DNA from: Gnetum montanum
Lineage: Eukaryota > Streptophyta > Gnetopsida > Gnetales > Gnetaceae
Assembly (NCBI GenBank): GCA_015680685.1
Contig: MNCI01035130.1
Coordinates: 285,112 to 349,111, forward strand
Length of the DNA: 64,000 nucleotides
Direction of reading: 5' to 3'
Shown here: piece by piece, positions 10,641 to 20,675 of the stretch
Layout: every line of letters begins with the position of its first letter
Numbering within the stretch: position 1 is the stretch's first letter
The notes under the pieces: model-generated
The model's database searches: none
Told to the model about the DNA's origin: nothing
Seen by the model: only the letters and a program-made list of their open reading frames with translations
Translations under genes and position numbers: made by a program

Positions 10641-10689
10641 AAAATTATGAACACATCAATAGCCTAAACTCTGTACCATATGATTTTGA

Positions 10690-11257
10690 AGCAAGCTTAC
10701 ATTTCGACGACGCTTCAACTACACAAGGTGGAAGTGCTGTCGCAGTTATCATGTTTCCCTCTAGGGAAATTTAACCCTTTGCTTATCACTTTATGTTCCT
10801 TTGTATGAACAATGTAGCTGAGTATGAAGGATTCCTTAAGGGCCTCTTAGTAGCCCAAGAGCTAAAGATTCAACATTTGGTAGTTCAGGGCGATTCATAA
10901 TTAGTTGTCAACTAGATCACTAAAGTCTATGCTTGCAAGGGTTCACATTTGCAACCTTATTTCTATCTAGCTAAGAGTTTGCTAAAACAGTTTGCAACAT
11001 TGGACATTCAACACATACCTCACAATGAGAACACCATAGCTGATGCATTAGCCATGTTAGCATTAAATGTGCCATTGCACTTGTTTGCCACTTTACCTGC
11101 TTCGATAATAGAGTGCATAGATCCTATTACTCAAGCAATAAACATTGCATCTGTCAGTGCGACAAATATCCAAGAATGGTATGCCAACATTAAGGCTTAC
11201 CTTCAACACAACGAACCCCCACATGGCTTGACATCTGCTCAAAAGGATGCAATTTGA
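10690..11257 (+). pseudogene. Second, plant-type RNase H (Tat hallmark) of T1
   Basis: The segment reads HFDDASTTQGGSAVAVIM, then NNVAEYEGFLKGLLVAQEL and VVQGDS, then FATLDIQHIPHNENTIADALAMLA. The Asp, Glu and Asp of the RNase H active site are all visible. This domain, additional to the normal RNase H, is characteristic of Tat/Ogre-type elements. Stops at about 10,770, 10,898 and 10,913 look like decayed glutamine or similar codons. It is back in the RT frame. Confidence 0.75.
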
Positions 11258-11329
11258 AAACGCGCTTGGCAATATGTCCTTATAGGAGATAATAACTTAT
11301 GCAAATGTTCCTTTGATGCGATATTGTTA

Positions 11330-12366
11330 ATAAAATCCATGAGGGACTATGTGGAGGACACATAGCCCTTAGGGCTATGGTAGCAAAAATCATATGCTTA
11401 GGATACTACTAGCCTTGCATCAAATGAGCTTGCCTTGCCAAAGTTAGGACGTGTGATGTATGTTAACACCATGCAAATCTCATACACATATCACCTACTG
11501 AGTTACACCCTACATAAATTATGAGGCCATTCCAATGATGGGGACTAGACATCATAGGGCCCATCACACCTAAGTCTTCCACAGGACATAGCTTCATAAT
11601 CACTACAACCGAATACTTCACAGAGTGGGTGGAGGCTATTCCCCTAAGAAAGACTACATCTCAAGATGTTTGCCACTTTATCTTGGATAACATAGTAACA
11701 AGGTTTGGTCTTCCCATGACTATTGTGACAGAGAACGGGCCACAATTTAATAGCACAGAAACCAAAACCTTTTGCAATAACCTTGGCATCAAGCAATCTT
11801 TTTCATCACCGTACTACTCACAAGTAAATGGTCAGGCAGAAGCAACAAACAAGGCCATCATTAACCTATTGAAAAAGATGCTTAGCAGTAGCAAAAGGCG
11901 ATGGCATGAGAAAATCCTCTACATGTTGTGGGCTTATCACACAACATGCCGGACGATTACAGGTAAGACTCCATATAGTCTTATGTATAGATCTAAAGCA
12001 GTGTTACCTATTGAATTATAGGTTCCATCACTTCAGATGATCCTCTCAAACGTTGTAGACAAGGCTCAAAACAACGAGTCAAGGATCATTGATCTTCACT
12101 CTGTAGAGGAGGAGCATGCCCAAATAGTTGATTGCATCGAGTGGCACCAAGACAAGCAACGACAAAAGCATCACTATAATTTACATCAACGACTAATCAA
12201 GAAGGGGGACCTAGTCCTCAAAGTTGTTCGTGAGCATGTAAACAAATTCTCAGCCAACCAAGAGGGCCCTTTTGTAGTCACGAAAGCCTATGAGAATGGG
12301 GCCTTCAAACTGGCTGATATGGATGGCAACAAGTTCCCAAATCCTGTTCAACCACCAAGTCCATGA
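11330..12366 (+). pseudogene. Integrase of T1
   Basis: An HHCC zinc-binding region (HEGLCGGH ... CDVC) at about 11,338-11,464 is followed by WGLDIIGPITPKSSTGHSF and WVEAIPL. Then come GLPMTIVTENGPQF, SPYYSQVNGQAEATNK and a C-terminal KKGDLVLKVVREHVNKFSANQEGPF block. These are the zinc, catalytic-core and GPY/F-like parts of a retroviral-type integrase. The second catalytic position reads VTENG where TDNG is usual, so Asp is replaced by Glu. Stops near 11,415, 11,433 and 12,019 break the frame. The reading ends at 12,366 (VQPPSP stop). Confidence 0.85.
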
Positions 12367-12805
12367 TGAACTTAACACAACTCATCTCATGGGAAGCATC
12401 TGTAGGCAAGTTAAAGCCCCACATGGATGTAGCACAACTCATTTTGGGGAGGAAACACCTATCCTACAACAACAAGGTTGTTCACAAGTGAACGTGGCTA
12501 AACAGCAAAGGAAAAGCACAAAATGCAAAAGAGCAAAACTTTCTTTAAAAAAATAATAAAAAAATGGTGCCAAAACAAATGGCACCCTAGTTGTTTCAAA
12601 ACAACCATCTCTAAGTGCTTTGAGGAGAGGTCAAAAGCCATTAAAGAAAGATGCCCATGTCTCCGACGAGGGATCACACTATGTTACATCTATTCCTCTC
12701 TCAAACCTATTTCCTCAAATCCATCCTATGGCCCCTTTCCTTACATGACTATCCTAGTACTCCCAAGCTTAGCAAAGCAACATTCGAGTGACCACTAGAG
12801 AGCGA
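12367..12805 (+). other. Short untranslated stretch between pol and 3' LTR of T1
   Basis: Only about 440 bp separate integrase from the LTR and no ORF of note is present. The polypurine tract should end here; CTAGAGAGCGA just before 12,806 is the best candidate and resembles GTAGAGAGGAAATG before the LTR of element A. Confidence 0.5.
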
Positions 12806-13333
12806 TGTTGATGGCTTATTCTTCATGGTGTTTCGTATTCTTTGTCAACATCTCTAAGGAAAATCTTCCAAATGTCAACAAAGAGGGGTCATTCAAAGAT
12901 CATAAAATTTCAGGACCCTAATGCTTTAGCAGAGTCTTGAAATTTGGGCAAGGATTTCTAGAAGTGCAGCATCATGATGGACCATTTGGACAACATAGGA
13001 ACTGGGGGTGGACTGTACAGTCTGGCAAGTTTTCTATCTCCAAGGCTAATAGGCTTGCTAAACTCTCCAACCTACCCAACTTGACATTCAACCTGGCTAA
13101 CGGTTTAGCTAGGGACCATGCTAGGAGCTACCAAAAGTGTTCAGGATGAGCTAAAAAATTTGGCAAGTTTTCTAATGGAGAAGCCTGCTATGCTACACTA
13201 CAATGCATGGCGTATCAAGTCTTGAGGAGACCAATCAGACATCCAAGATGCAAATTGATAACAATTCATTCCTCTAGAGCAATATGGTATAGTAGAGTGT
13301 GGCGAATTCTATCAAGAATCATCTCAATCTGAG

Positions 13334-13885
13334 TGCTATGTTGTGCTATGCTACATAGCATAACACAACATAGCAGGGATGTACTTTGACAACACTTCTA
13401 CTCGAACACCTCCAACAGGGTAAAAGCATTTTCCCATGCTTCAATCGTTAAATAGGTTTGCTTTGCTGACACACCAGGATATAACAAACATCCTATGATA
13501 AAATGTTTGCACAATGAGTCAAGATGCAACCAACATTGGGTGCTATGTTGTACTATGCTATGCAGCATAGCACAGCATAGTGAGGACAAAACGCATGAAG
13601 GTTCCTCTGCCAAGTGGTTCCAGCAAGAGGATTGTACTCAGTAATACTTCAGTCTCCAAAAATACCTATCCCACTTAGCTCTAAGGTCTCTTCACAAAAC
13701 ATTGCAAATCAAAAAAGGATGCATGCCATATTGGCCACTATGCTACACTACGCTGGATAGCGTAGCACAACGTAAAAAGGATGCAAAACAACAAAATGTC
13801 CCAAGGATTAACTTAGTAGGAAAAACTTCTTTCTAGACCAGTGGTTATGCTATGCTATGTTATACAGCGTAGCACAATGTAGCGT
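13334..13885 (+). repeat. Four hairpin modules of GCTATGCTA type in the LTR U3
   Basis: Inverted repeats lie at 13,334-13,375 (arms TGCTATGTTGTGCTATGCT, 18 of 19 paired), 13,541-13,580, about 13,739-13,774 and about 13,846-13,885. Each has a 3-6 nt loop and TGTGCTATGC-like arms. The same motif family fills introns of the antisense gene. Confidence 0.75.
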
Positions 13886-14317
13886 ATGGCTATTCACGCT
13901 ACGTTGACATGCTAGGCAGTGTAAGTAGTGTAACACCTGCTTGGAAGTATTAAGACATTTTCAGTTAGCTCCAGAACTTGTTGGCAATGATCATTCTCAT
14001 CCTGGCATCTCTTCAACAGCAAGTTTGCTTCATTTTGCACCCCCCCTAAACAATCCCCAAAGTTGTCCCTATGCTTGACCTTGCTCGCAAGAGTAGGGAA
14101 GACGTAGTCCTGGAGCATAGGCTCCACTTTGCATTCACTGTTGGTAGTTCTCTTTGCAATGAACATGGCAGCTCACTGGACTTTAGCACATGCAACACAA
14201 ACAATATGGTTACGGTATGGCAGGTTTCATATCCAATACTACATAGCAGCATGTTTGCATTTTGCGGAACCCAAGACACATGGCATCCAAACCATGTTTT
14301 TCTCCTACTCCTAGCCC

Positions 14318-14325
14318 TATAAATA
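14318..14325 (+). promoter_or_regulatory. TATA box of the T1 LTR
   Basis: CCCTATAAATACCCC lies in the last third of the LTR, where the U3/R boundary of a plant LTR is expected. Transcription would start about 30 bp downstream. Confidence 0.55.
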
Positions 14326-14905
14326 CCCCAACGAACAATGTTCAAAGGGTTGGCTTTTGCATAGTTGGCGTTGAGATTCATCTTTGTCGTGATTGGCTTC
14401 TAGAGTATTTAGCTTTTGAGTGTTTTTGGCATTCTGGCATTTTGGCAACTAGTCTTGGCAAGTAGAAGGACTTTGTTAGCAAGTTGTTTACAGTAGTTAA
14501 AGGGTCTGTGACCATACTGCTTCATTGCAAGCTATGCTTGTCCCCACTACCATCTGTTGTGCACCTCCTTCATTCAAGAAAAAATCAAATCCCACGATCT
14601 TGGGTCGGTGCACTTTCTCACCTAAACCTACTTTATTTTGTTTTGTTATTTTCATGTTTTTGCATTATTCTTAGTCCATTCACGTTTGCCGCTTATCGTT
14701 CAACATGCATATAACATTTTTAAGAACCAACGTTTACGAAAGGTTATTGTACACCAGTTAAGTCCCTATCTGATCGACCAGACCATTCAGGATACCCCAT
14801 TTCCGATTCTCTCCAACATGGCCCTCGCACGAATTCGGGGTTAGGCTATACACCTGGCAACCTCTCAGTGTTCTAGCTACTGACATTTTCGGTTGTTACA
14901 CCTTC

Positions 14906-15947
14906 TCTATTATATTTACTAAATTGGAGAATGGAGACACTAAGAGGAAGTGTCAAGGGTGAGATTACAAGACTTATGGGATCATCTTGGTATAAGTTCA
15001 TAATCTTGACAGTTTATGTGGTAGAGGCTTTAAGACTCTTCAACTCCTCCATGAGGTCCTGAATCATTTGGAAGGCTTGATACAAGCCTTGTAGTGGCCC
15101 CATAGGATAAGAAGCTTGTACATAAGGTTGTGGTATCTATTGTGAGGCTGTTGGCCTCATTATGGGTTGCATGATAGAAGGAAGAGGTTGCGTTATAGTT
15201 CTGGCCTATGAGCCAAACAAAGAAAAAGATGTTTGTGCTAGTACTTGAGAGATAAAAATGAAAAATGGGGTGCGTGACCCCTATGTTGCTTGGGGTTCCA
15301 TGGTGGATCCCACATAAGTAGTTAATAGACATGTGGTAGTAAAAACCATTATTGATGATTTTATATATCAAGACTGTGTTGTAAATGACATTGATGTGTT
15401 ATAGTTGGTTGTTTGTGACATTGGTTGAGTGTGATGTATGGCTATAATTGGTGTGGGACCTACTGTAGGAAGGAGTGGAAGATGGTGCTATGACTTTGGG
15501 GGATGTTTGTTAGAATAATCCTCCCAAGGATTTTTTTTAGACTCAGATTCACCTTAAATTCATCCCTCTCTTCTTGTTGTTCCTTAAAGCTATGCTTATC
15601 ATCTTCCTCTTCCACAATAATCAATTGGACTAGGATGCTAGAATAGATGTCATTAAGGGGAATTTGACCATATGGAAAAGTGATCCATACCTCTGTATGA
15701 GTTCAAACTCCCTTTTGGCCTTGACTTTCATTTGTGGAATTAGCATGCCTACCTATATTTTAGCATAAATGAAGTTATAAAGATCTTCATTTATGGCTAT
15801 AAAATTAGGACTCTCCCCTCTAACCCTCAAAGATCACCTACACTCAATGCTAGTAGGGTCTTTGGGATCATACAACATCATGGCTTATTGGCTATGATCT
15901 TTGCTAGTGAGGGTGAAGAGCAATTTGTTAGAATTTTGGAAAGACAT
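14906..15947 (-). pseudogene. gag N-terminus of T2, cut by T1
   Basis: The minus-strand reading starts MSFQNSNKLLFTLTSKDHSQ at 15,947. It passes a Gln/Lys-rich part and reaches YPMGPLQGLYQAF, FQMIQDLMEELKSLKAS, LYQDDPISLVISPLTLP and ILQFSKYN. The last parts match FYHDDSISLAITMLTLP and PQFMKYN of T1. The reading ends exactly where the T1 LTR begins, which dates T1 as younger than T2. Several TAG/TAA stops are present. The ORF at 15,030-15,371 in another frame is a shadow. Confidence 0.65.
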
Positions 15948-16121
15948 GGCTATAGTGCTAAGAATGGCTTAAAAATAGGCTATAAATGTTAAAATATGAG
16001 TAAATTCTAGTGAATGAAATTTAAAAATTCTTAAAGGAAATGAAAATGGAAAAAATGATGTATTTACTATAATTAGTAACTAGGGGATAATGGGGGATTT
16101 ACCCCTTTTCTTAAAATGGAC
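15948..16121 (-). other. Leader between T2 LTR and gag
   Basis: About 170 bp of AT-rich sequence. A primer binding site should lie next to 16,122, but no clear complement to a tRNA 3' end was found. Confidence 0.35.
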
Positions 16122-18634
16122 TGTTGAAGATGTTGGTTTTAAGCCTCACCTAAGTTGACCTTCCAACTACCTCTACGTTGGGTATGGCAAGGGGAGAAAA
16201 AGTGGGGTGAGATAGTGGAAATCTCACACCTTCTTATTTCAACATTGGAGAAAGCAAGGGAATGTTTGAAGATCAAAATGAATACTTGGCAATTTCCAAA
16301 GATGAATTTGGGAAGCTACCAACTTTTACAACAAAGGAGGGAAAAGCAGGCTTGGCTGGTATGGAAACCAACATTAGTTTAGTGGCAAAAAATGTGACAA
16401 CAAAAATTAAATGGTTATTAAGGCTTCCATGCTAGCTTTGCTCTAGAAATTCACAGCAGATGTTGTAAAATTTCAACACCCAAACCACCTACAACATCCA
16501 TGCTAAGATTTCTAGCGATTTTGGCACCAGAAAACTAGAAAATGGCTTTCAACTTGAAATAAAAGCAAGTTTGGTCTTTAAATTGATAATAAACCTCACC
16601 AATTTTGGACTCCCAACTGCTTCCACACTAGGTATGGCAAAGAAGGAAAATCTCACGTATCCTATCTCAACGTTGATAAGGGAAAGGCTGAAAACCAAAG
16701 TGAAGAGTTGGTGTTTTTTCACTAAAACTAGTTTTAGCTAGCTATCAATTTCCTTAACTCGGAAAAGTGTGGCAAAAGCCAACTCATGGAAGAGTTGAAC
16801 CACTCACTCTTAGAAACTAGAGAAAAATAATTCTGATAGTAAAAAGGAAAAAATAATAAGGGGGAAAAGATATCAATGTTGGCTTTGGGCTATAAAATTC
16901 ACAAAAAATGTTGTGAAAAGCCAAAACTTGACCACCTGCAACTTCCACGTTGCAATTTAGGTCATAGGGGGCAGGGAAGACTAGCATTGATTCTTTAAAG
17001 GTTTTGGCTACAAAAATCAAGGGAAAGCTTGTAAATAGCAACAAAAAGAATAGATCAAATTGTAGAATTTAGGTTAAGGTCCTTCTTCTAGCACTAAGAA
17101 AAATTGTTGTGACTAAAAACCTCAATCACTAGAAAAACAAAGGATCCTTGGTGCAGTAGTTTCCTAACCTTGAATTGCAAGGGTCTCCATGAGAAAAATG
17201 GGATTCAAGGTGCCCTAGTCAGTTTGGCAAAAAAAACCAAGGACTTATGAAATGTAAAATGTTGAAATACAAATAGCTGTATATAATGCATAGAAGATAA
17301 ATTTATTTTAGAACACAAAACTCAAAACTTAAGATTTTATTGAGAAATAATAAAGAGTATGTTAGAGAAATGTGTACAAATGGTTCCTAGATGACCAAAA
17401 AGGGGGATTCACTTATGTAGGAGTTCAAAGCCTATTGAAGTTGAAGTGATCTACTCCACAATCCAGGTGCTAAGCCACTCCTAATGCTATTGAACCTTTC
17501 TTCACTTCTACAACCTCAAATCTGCAAGTTGGGTCATTGTTGGAGGGTAAGAACTATGGAAAATCTGGATCCCAAATTACTCCACACTAGGGTTTGGAAA
17601 TTCAAAAAGTGTAGTGTTGATATGCAAAATCTGCAAATCTCTAGGTGGTTATGCTTTCACCACAGTGTTCAAGAGGATGCAAACATGGGAGATATCAAGA
17701 ACTCTTAAGTGCTTGAAAATGCCCTGAGTGTGGAATTAGTACTTGAAAGATTGCTTGTATGCTTAATAAAAAAAATTACACAATCTTCACAATTTCAAAA
17801 ACCTATAAATGGGGTTTGAAGTTGACTTTTATAGGATCTTTGGGACATGAATGGGGCTTCAAAATGGCCATGATTTGACCAAAAAAATGGCTACCAGTTG
17901 GCTATAAATTGACTGCATTTTGGCTGTAAAATGACTAAAAATTGGCTATCAATTTGCTACAAATTGGCTACCAAATTAAGGTGAGGTGGATGCCCAAATT
18001 TGGTGGGTTACCATACATAGTAAGTGCTTCCCCCTATGGCCATTTCATGGCACACCTTCCATGCTAGAGATGAATCTTCTATGCTAAGCTCTCCACCATG
18101 CTTACTGAAGTGTTGGTCAACATTGAAGTGCATGAAGTAATAAATTTTGTAATTTTCCACACTAGGTGTGAAGATGCCATGCTAGGGGGAAAATTCCACA
18201 CTAAGGGGGGAAGGTTTCTAGGCTATGCATGTTGTCTCCATGTTGAAGGGTGAAAGTTCCCAGAACTACCACCTTTCCATGCTATGGGTAGGTGAGATTT
18301 ACTTCCATACATGTGCTTCTAGCATATAGCAATATATACCCCCATAAAACACATCAAATTTCCTTTTGTCACTCCAAAATCCATTTTTACACCACCCCCA
18401 CCCCCCACCAAGCCTAAATATAAACACTAAGTGAATTTTTTTCACTTGGGAGATGAGGCTTTAACCACTTATGAGGCATTTTTTAGCTCCAAAAGTATCA
18501 ACTATGTGAAATCTCCCACTGTTGCTTACAATATTAACATTTACAATGAAGTTTTGCCTCAGGTTTCATGGACTAAAAGCTACATGATGAAGATTGGCTA
18601 TAACATGCAAAGTTTTGTGGTATTTCAATTTGTT
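16122..18634 (-). repeat. 5' LTR region of T2 with internal 450-bp duplication
   Basis: Plus-strand sequence starts TGTTGAAG, the likely sense end (...TTCAACA). The part 17,120-18,634 aligns by eye with 57,213-58,380 of element A. Shared blocks include ATCACTAGAAA, CCAAGGACTTATG versus CTAGGGACTTAGT, and ACTTATGAGGCATTTTT. Two related blocks, 16,144-16,596 and 16,597-17,050, repeat CCTCACC...GGTATGGCAA and GAAATTCACA...ATGTTGT. The terminal part equivalent to 58,380-58,457 is missing. Confidence 0.5.
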
Positions 18635-19562
18635 TGTTTCTTGCTCATTATTTGGAATTCAAGCATTTGACTTCAATGCATAAATAATTTTTTATGATGA
18701 ATGTGTAGGAAGTATTTCTTAGTAATGAATCAAGCATTTATATTAAATACATCAAGTAGTAAGTGTAACCTAATTTTACAATAACTATGATGGAAGAACC
18801 TCTCACTTGTGAGCTAGGTACTTATGTGATCAACATCATTTAATAAGCATCATTTATTCATTCAGTTTATTTAATAGGTTTAATAGATAGTAATGGAGTT
18901 TTAGTTAGTTTTTTTATTTATGTATTTGGTTTACCTATATTAAGTATTCTCTCAATGTTTGTATTTGTTGGACTATCTTTTATTTATAGCTATTCCATCT
19001 ACATAATTATACAGCTACCTGAAGCCCTTGAACAAACCCATAAGAAAGTATTCTATTAGTTTGTTTATTCTACTTCATCTTAGGATTGATTACTTTGTAT
19101 TTTTGTGTATTATAGATGATTCTATTAGTCTAGATGAGAAGCAATTAGAAGATGTTGATTATTAGATTCATGTTTTTACATCTTTAACTATTTTAGTCAT
19201 TACGTTGTCAATTCAATTGCTTGATTCTCTATGTTGTAATTTTTAGCTAAAATATAAGTACTTGCTCTAATGTGAGAACTTATACTACATTTTTTCTATC
19301 TTAAATGCTTTATTTTATATATAAATTATCTTATGTTATTATAATTTAATTATTGCAATTTGGCTATTTATATGCCTTAAATCATTCACTAGCTCCTTCT
19401 AGTGTTATAAAGTTAACTTATGTTTCCTCTAGTTTATCTTTTTTCATCTAACATTTTTATATAGTTAACTCTAATTTTATTTAATTCTTCTTGTAATATT
19501 TAGTATTGAATTTTATAATAGAAAAGTAGAACCTTATGAAGTATTATATAATAGTGTTGTAT
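18635..19562 (+). repeat. Chromovirus LTR fragment
   Basis: It matches 28,340-29,070 on the same strand and 44,400-45,000 in reverse complement. Shared blocks include TTTGTTTGTTT, GATGAATGTGTAGGAAG, CTAATTTTACAATAAC and TAGATGAGAAGCAATTAGAAG. Only the middle and 3' parts of the LTR are present. It ends in the 5-bp target site TGTAT (19,558-19,562) of element C. Confidence 0.65.
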
Positions 19563-20543
19563 TAATGAATCATTAGTTAGCTAGGTTATCTGATAAAAAG
19601 TCAACCTTTTGGTTAGCTCCAATAACAAGGCTCTGATATCTTGGCTCCAATAACAAGGATCTGATAATAGGGCTTTGATAACAAGGCCCCAATAACAAGG
19701 CCTAGATATTTGGTACTTGACATTGGGTACCCAACATCGGAGCCCAGGATGCAATGTTGGACATCTAATGTCATGAGGTATGGGCCAGCCTATAAATATA
19801 GCACTTGGGCTCACGATTTCAAGTCAATTTTGTCAAGTAGTTTTTCATAGTTTTGTTAATAGAGTAGCTAAATTCTTGCAATTTTATTTCATCATCTTAG
19901 AGAACAATCAATTAGTGCCCACAAACTGGATCTAAGTCAGTTGTACATAGTCTTATTCAATTGGCAATGTACCTAGACATATTTCATGAGTAGCAATAAG
20001 CTTGAGATTGATTCTTATTCATTGCAACACTTTGACTTAGATTAGATTTACTTTTCATGTAATTTACTTTTCATGTACTTAGTTAATATTTACATTTTCA
20101 TGCATGTTAATTAATTAAGCACATAAGTACGATTGCTTTATACTTATGTTAGGGTCTTGGTAATCCTAGTAACGCTTAACGTTTGGTAACCTAACAGTGT
20201 TATATGTGTTTAGGATGTGCATGGGAAGTGGGATTAGATACTTATGTTAGGGTAATTGATTATTAATTAGTAATTAGATTAGTTGAATTAACTATAAATT
20301 GAGTTTTGACCTATTGTTAATCATAGAATAATAAAATATAAAATAATAAAAATCATATGCATCACTCTAGACTAAACCATACATGACAAAGATAGCACTA
20401 GTCCAAGTGGGAAGATAGTGAACTATGATCAAGGCATAGTGATCTAGATGCCACAACTAGTCCCATCCACAAAATTTGACTGGACCATGTGTGAACACTT
20501 GTGATTCGTATGGTTGGGCATAGGGGTATATTGTTGCTCATCA
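19563..20543 (+). repeat. 5' LTR of element C
   Basis: It starts TAATGAATCATTA (TGATGAATCATCA in the 3' copy, so the first TG has mutated to TA) and ends GCTCATCA. It carries a TATA box at 19,791. Long identical blocks with the 3' LTR include CATGCATGTTAATTAATTAA and CATAGTGATCTAGATGCC. Confidence 0.9.
19791..19798 (+). promoter_or_regulatory. TATA box in the 5' LTR of C
   Basis: GCCTATAAATATAGC precedes the conserved CACTTGGGC. In the 3' LTR the same place reads CTATGAATATA, so only the 5' copy keeps the box. Confidence 0.55.
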
Positions 20544-20544
20544 T

Positions 20545-20562
20545 TGGCGTTGTTGCCAAGGA
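20545..20562 (+). promoter_or_regulatory. Primer binding site, Asp-tRNA-like
   Basis: TGGCGTTGTTGCCAAGGA starts one base after the LTR. It differs at four places from TGGCGCCGTTGCCGGGGA, the site complementary to the 3' end of plant tRNA-Asp used by many Athila and Tat elements. The comparison sequence is from general knowledge. Confidence 0.75.
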
Positions 20563-20675
20563 TGGTGCTAGTTATCTAGATTAGTTATATTATACATGAT
20601 CGCTGTAATGGTATTAACAATCTATCTGTTAAAAAACATTAATATTTTAAGGCACACACATTATCAAACAAAACT

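Larger units (their letters stand above)
1..14900 (+). mobile_element. Tat-lineage Ty3/Gypsy retrotransposon T1, 5' end outside window
   Basis: The plus-strand order is gag, protease, a 6-kb spacer, RT, RNase H, a second RNase H, integrase and an LTR. This is Ty3/Gypsy order, and the second RNase H of plant type is the hallmark of the Tat group. The window opens inside gag, so the 5' LTR, primer site and left target duplication are not visible. The 3' end is placed at 14,900 because the minus-strand gag of T2 resumes immediately afterwards. All domains carry stops or frameshifts, so the copy is dead. Lineage assignment is by motif and order, not by a search. Confidence 0.85.
12806..14900 (+). 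repeat. 3' LTR of T1 (about 2.1 kb)
   Basis: It begins TGTTGATGG followed by GGTGTTTCGTATTCTTTGT. The same start occurs in reverse complement at 58,457 in element A. It ends GGTTGTTACA, with the T2 gag resuming at once. It carries a TATA box at 14,318 and several long inverted repeats of GCTATGC type between 13,190 and 13,885. The copied 5' LTR is outside the window, so divergence cannot be measured. Confidence 0.75.
14906..18634 (-). mobile_element. Tat-like retrotransposon T2, 5' LTR and gag start only
   Basis: On the minus strand an LTR-like region (18,634-16,122) is followed by a gag start that T1 interrupts at 14,901-14,905 (CCTTC, the expected target duplication). The gag aligns with that of T1. 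The LTR aligns with the 3' LTR of element A. The rest of T2 should lie to the left of T1, outside the window. The outer end of the LTR is lost where chromovirus sequence begins. Confidence 0.65.
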
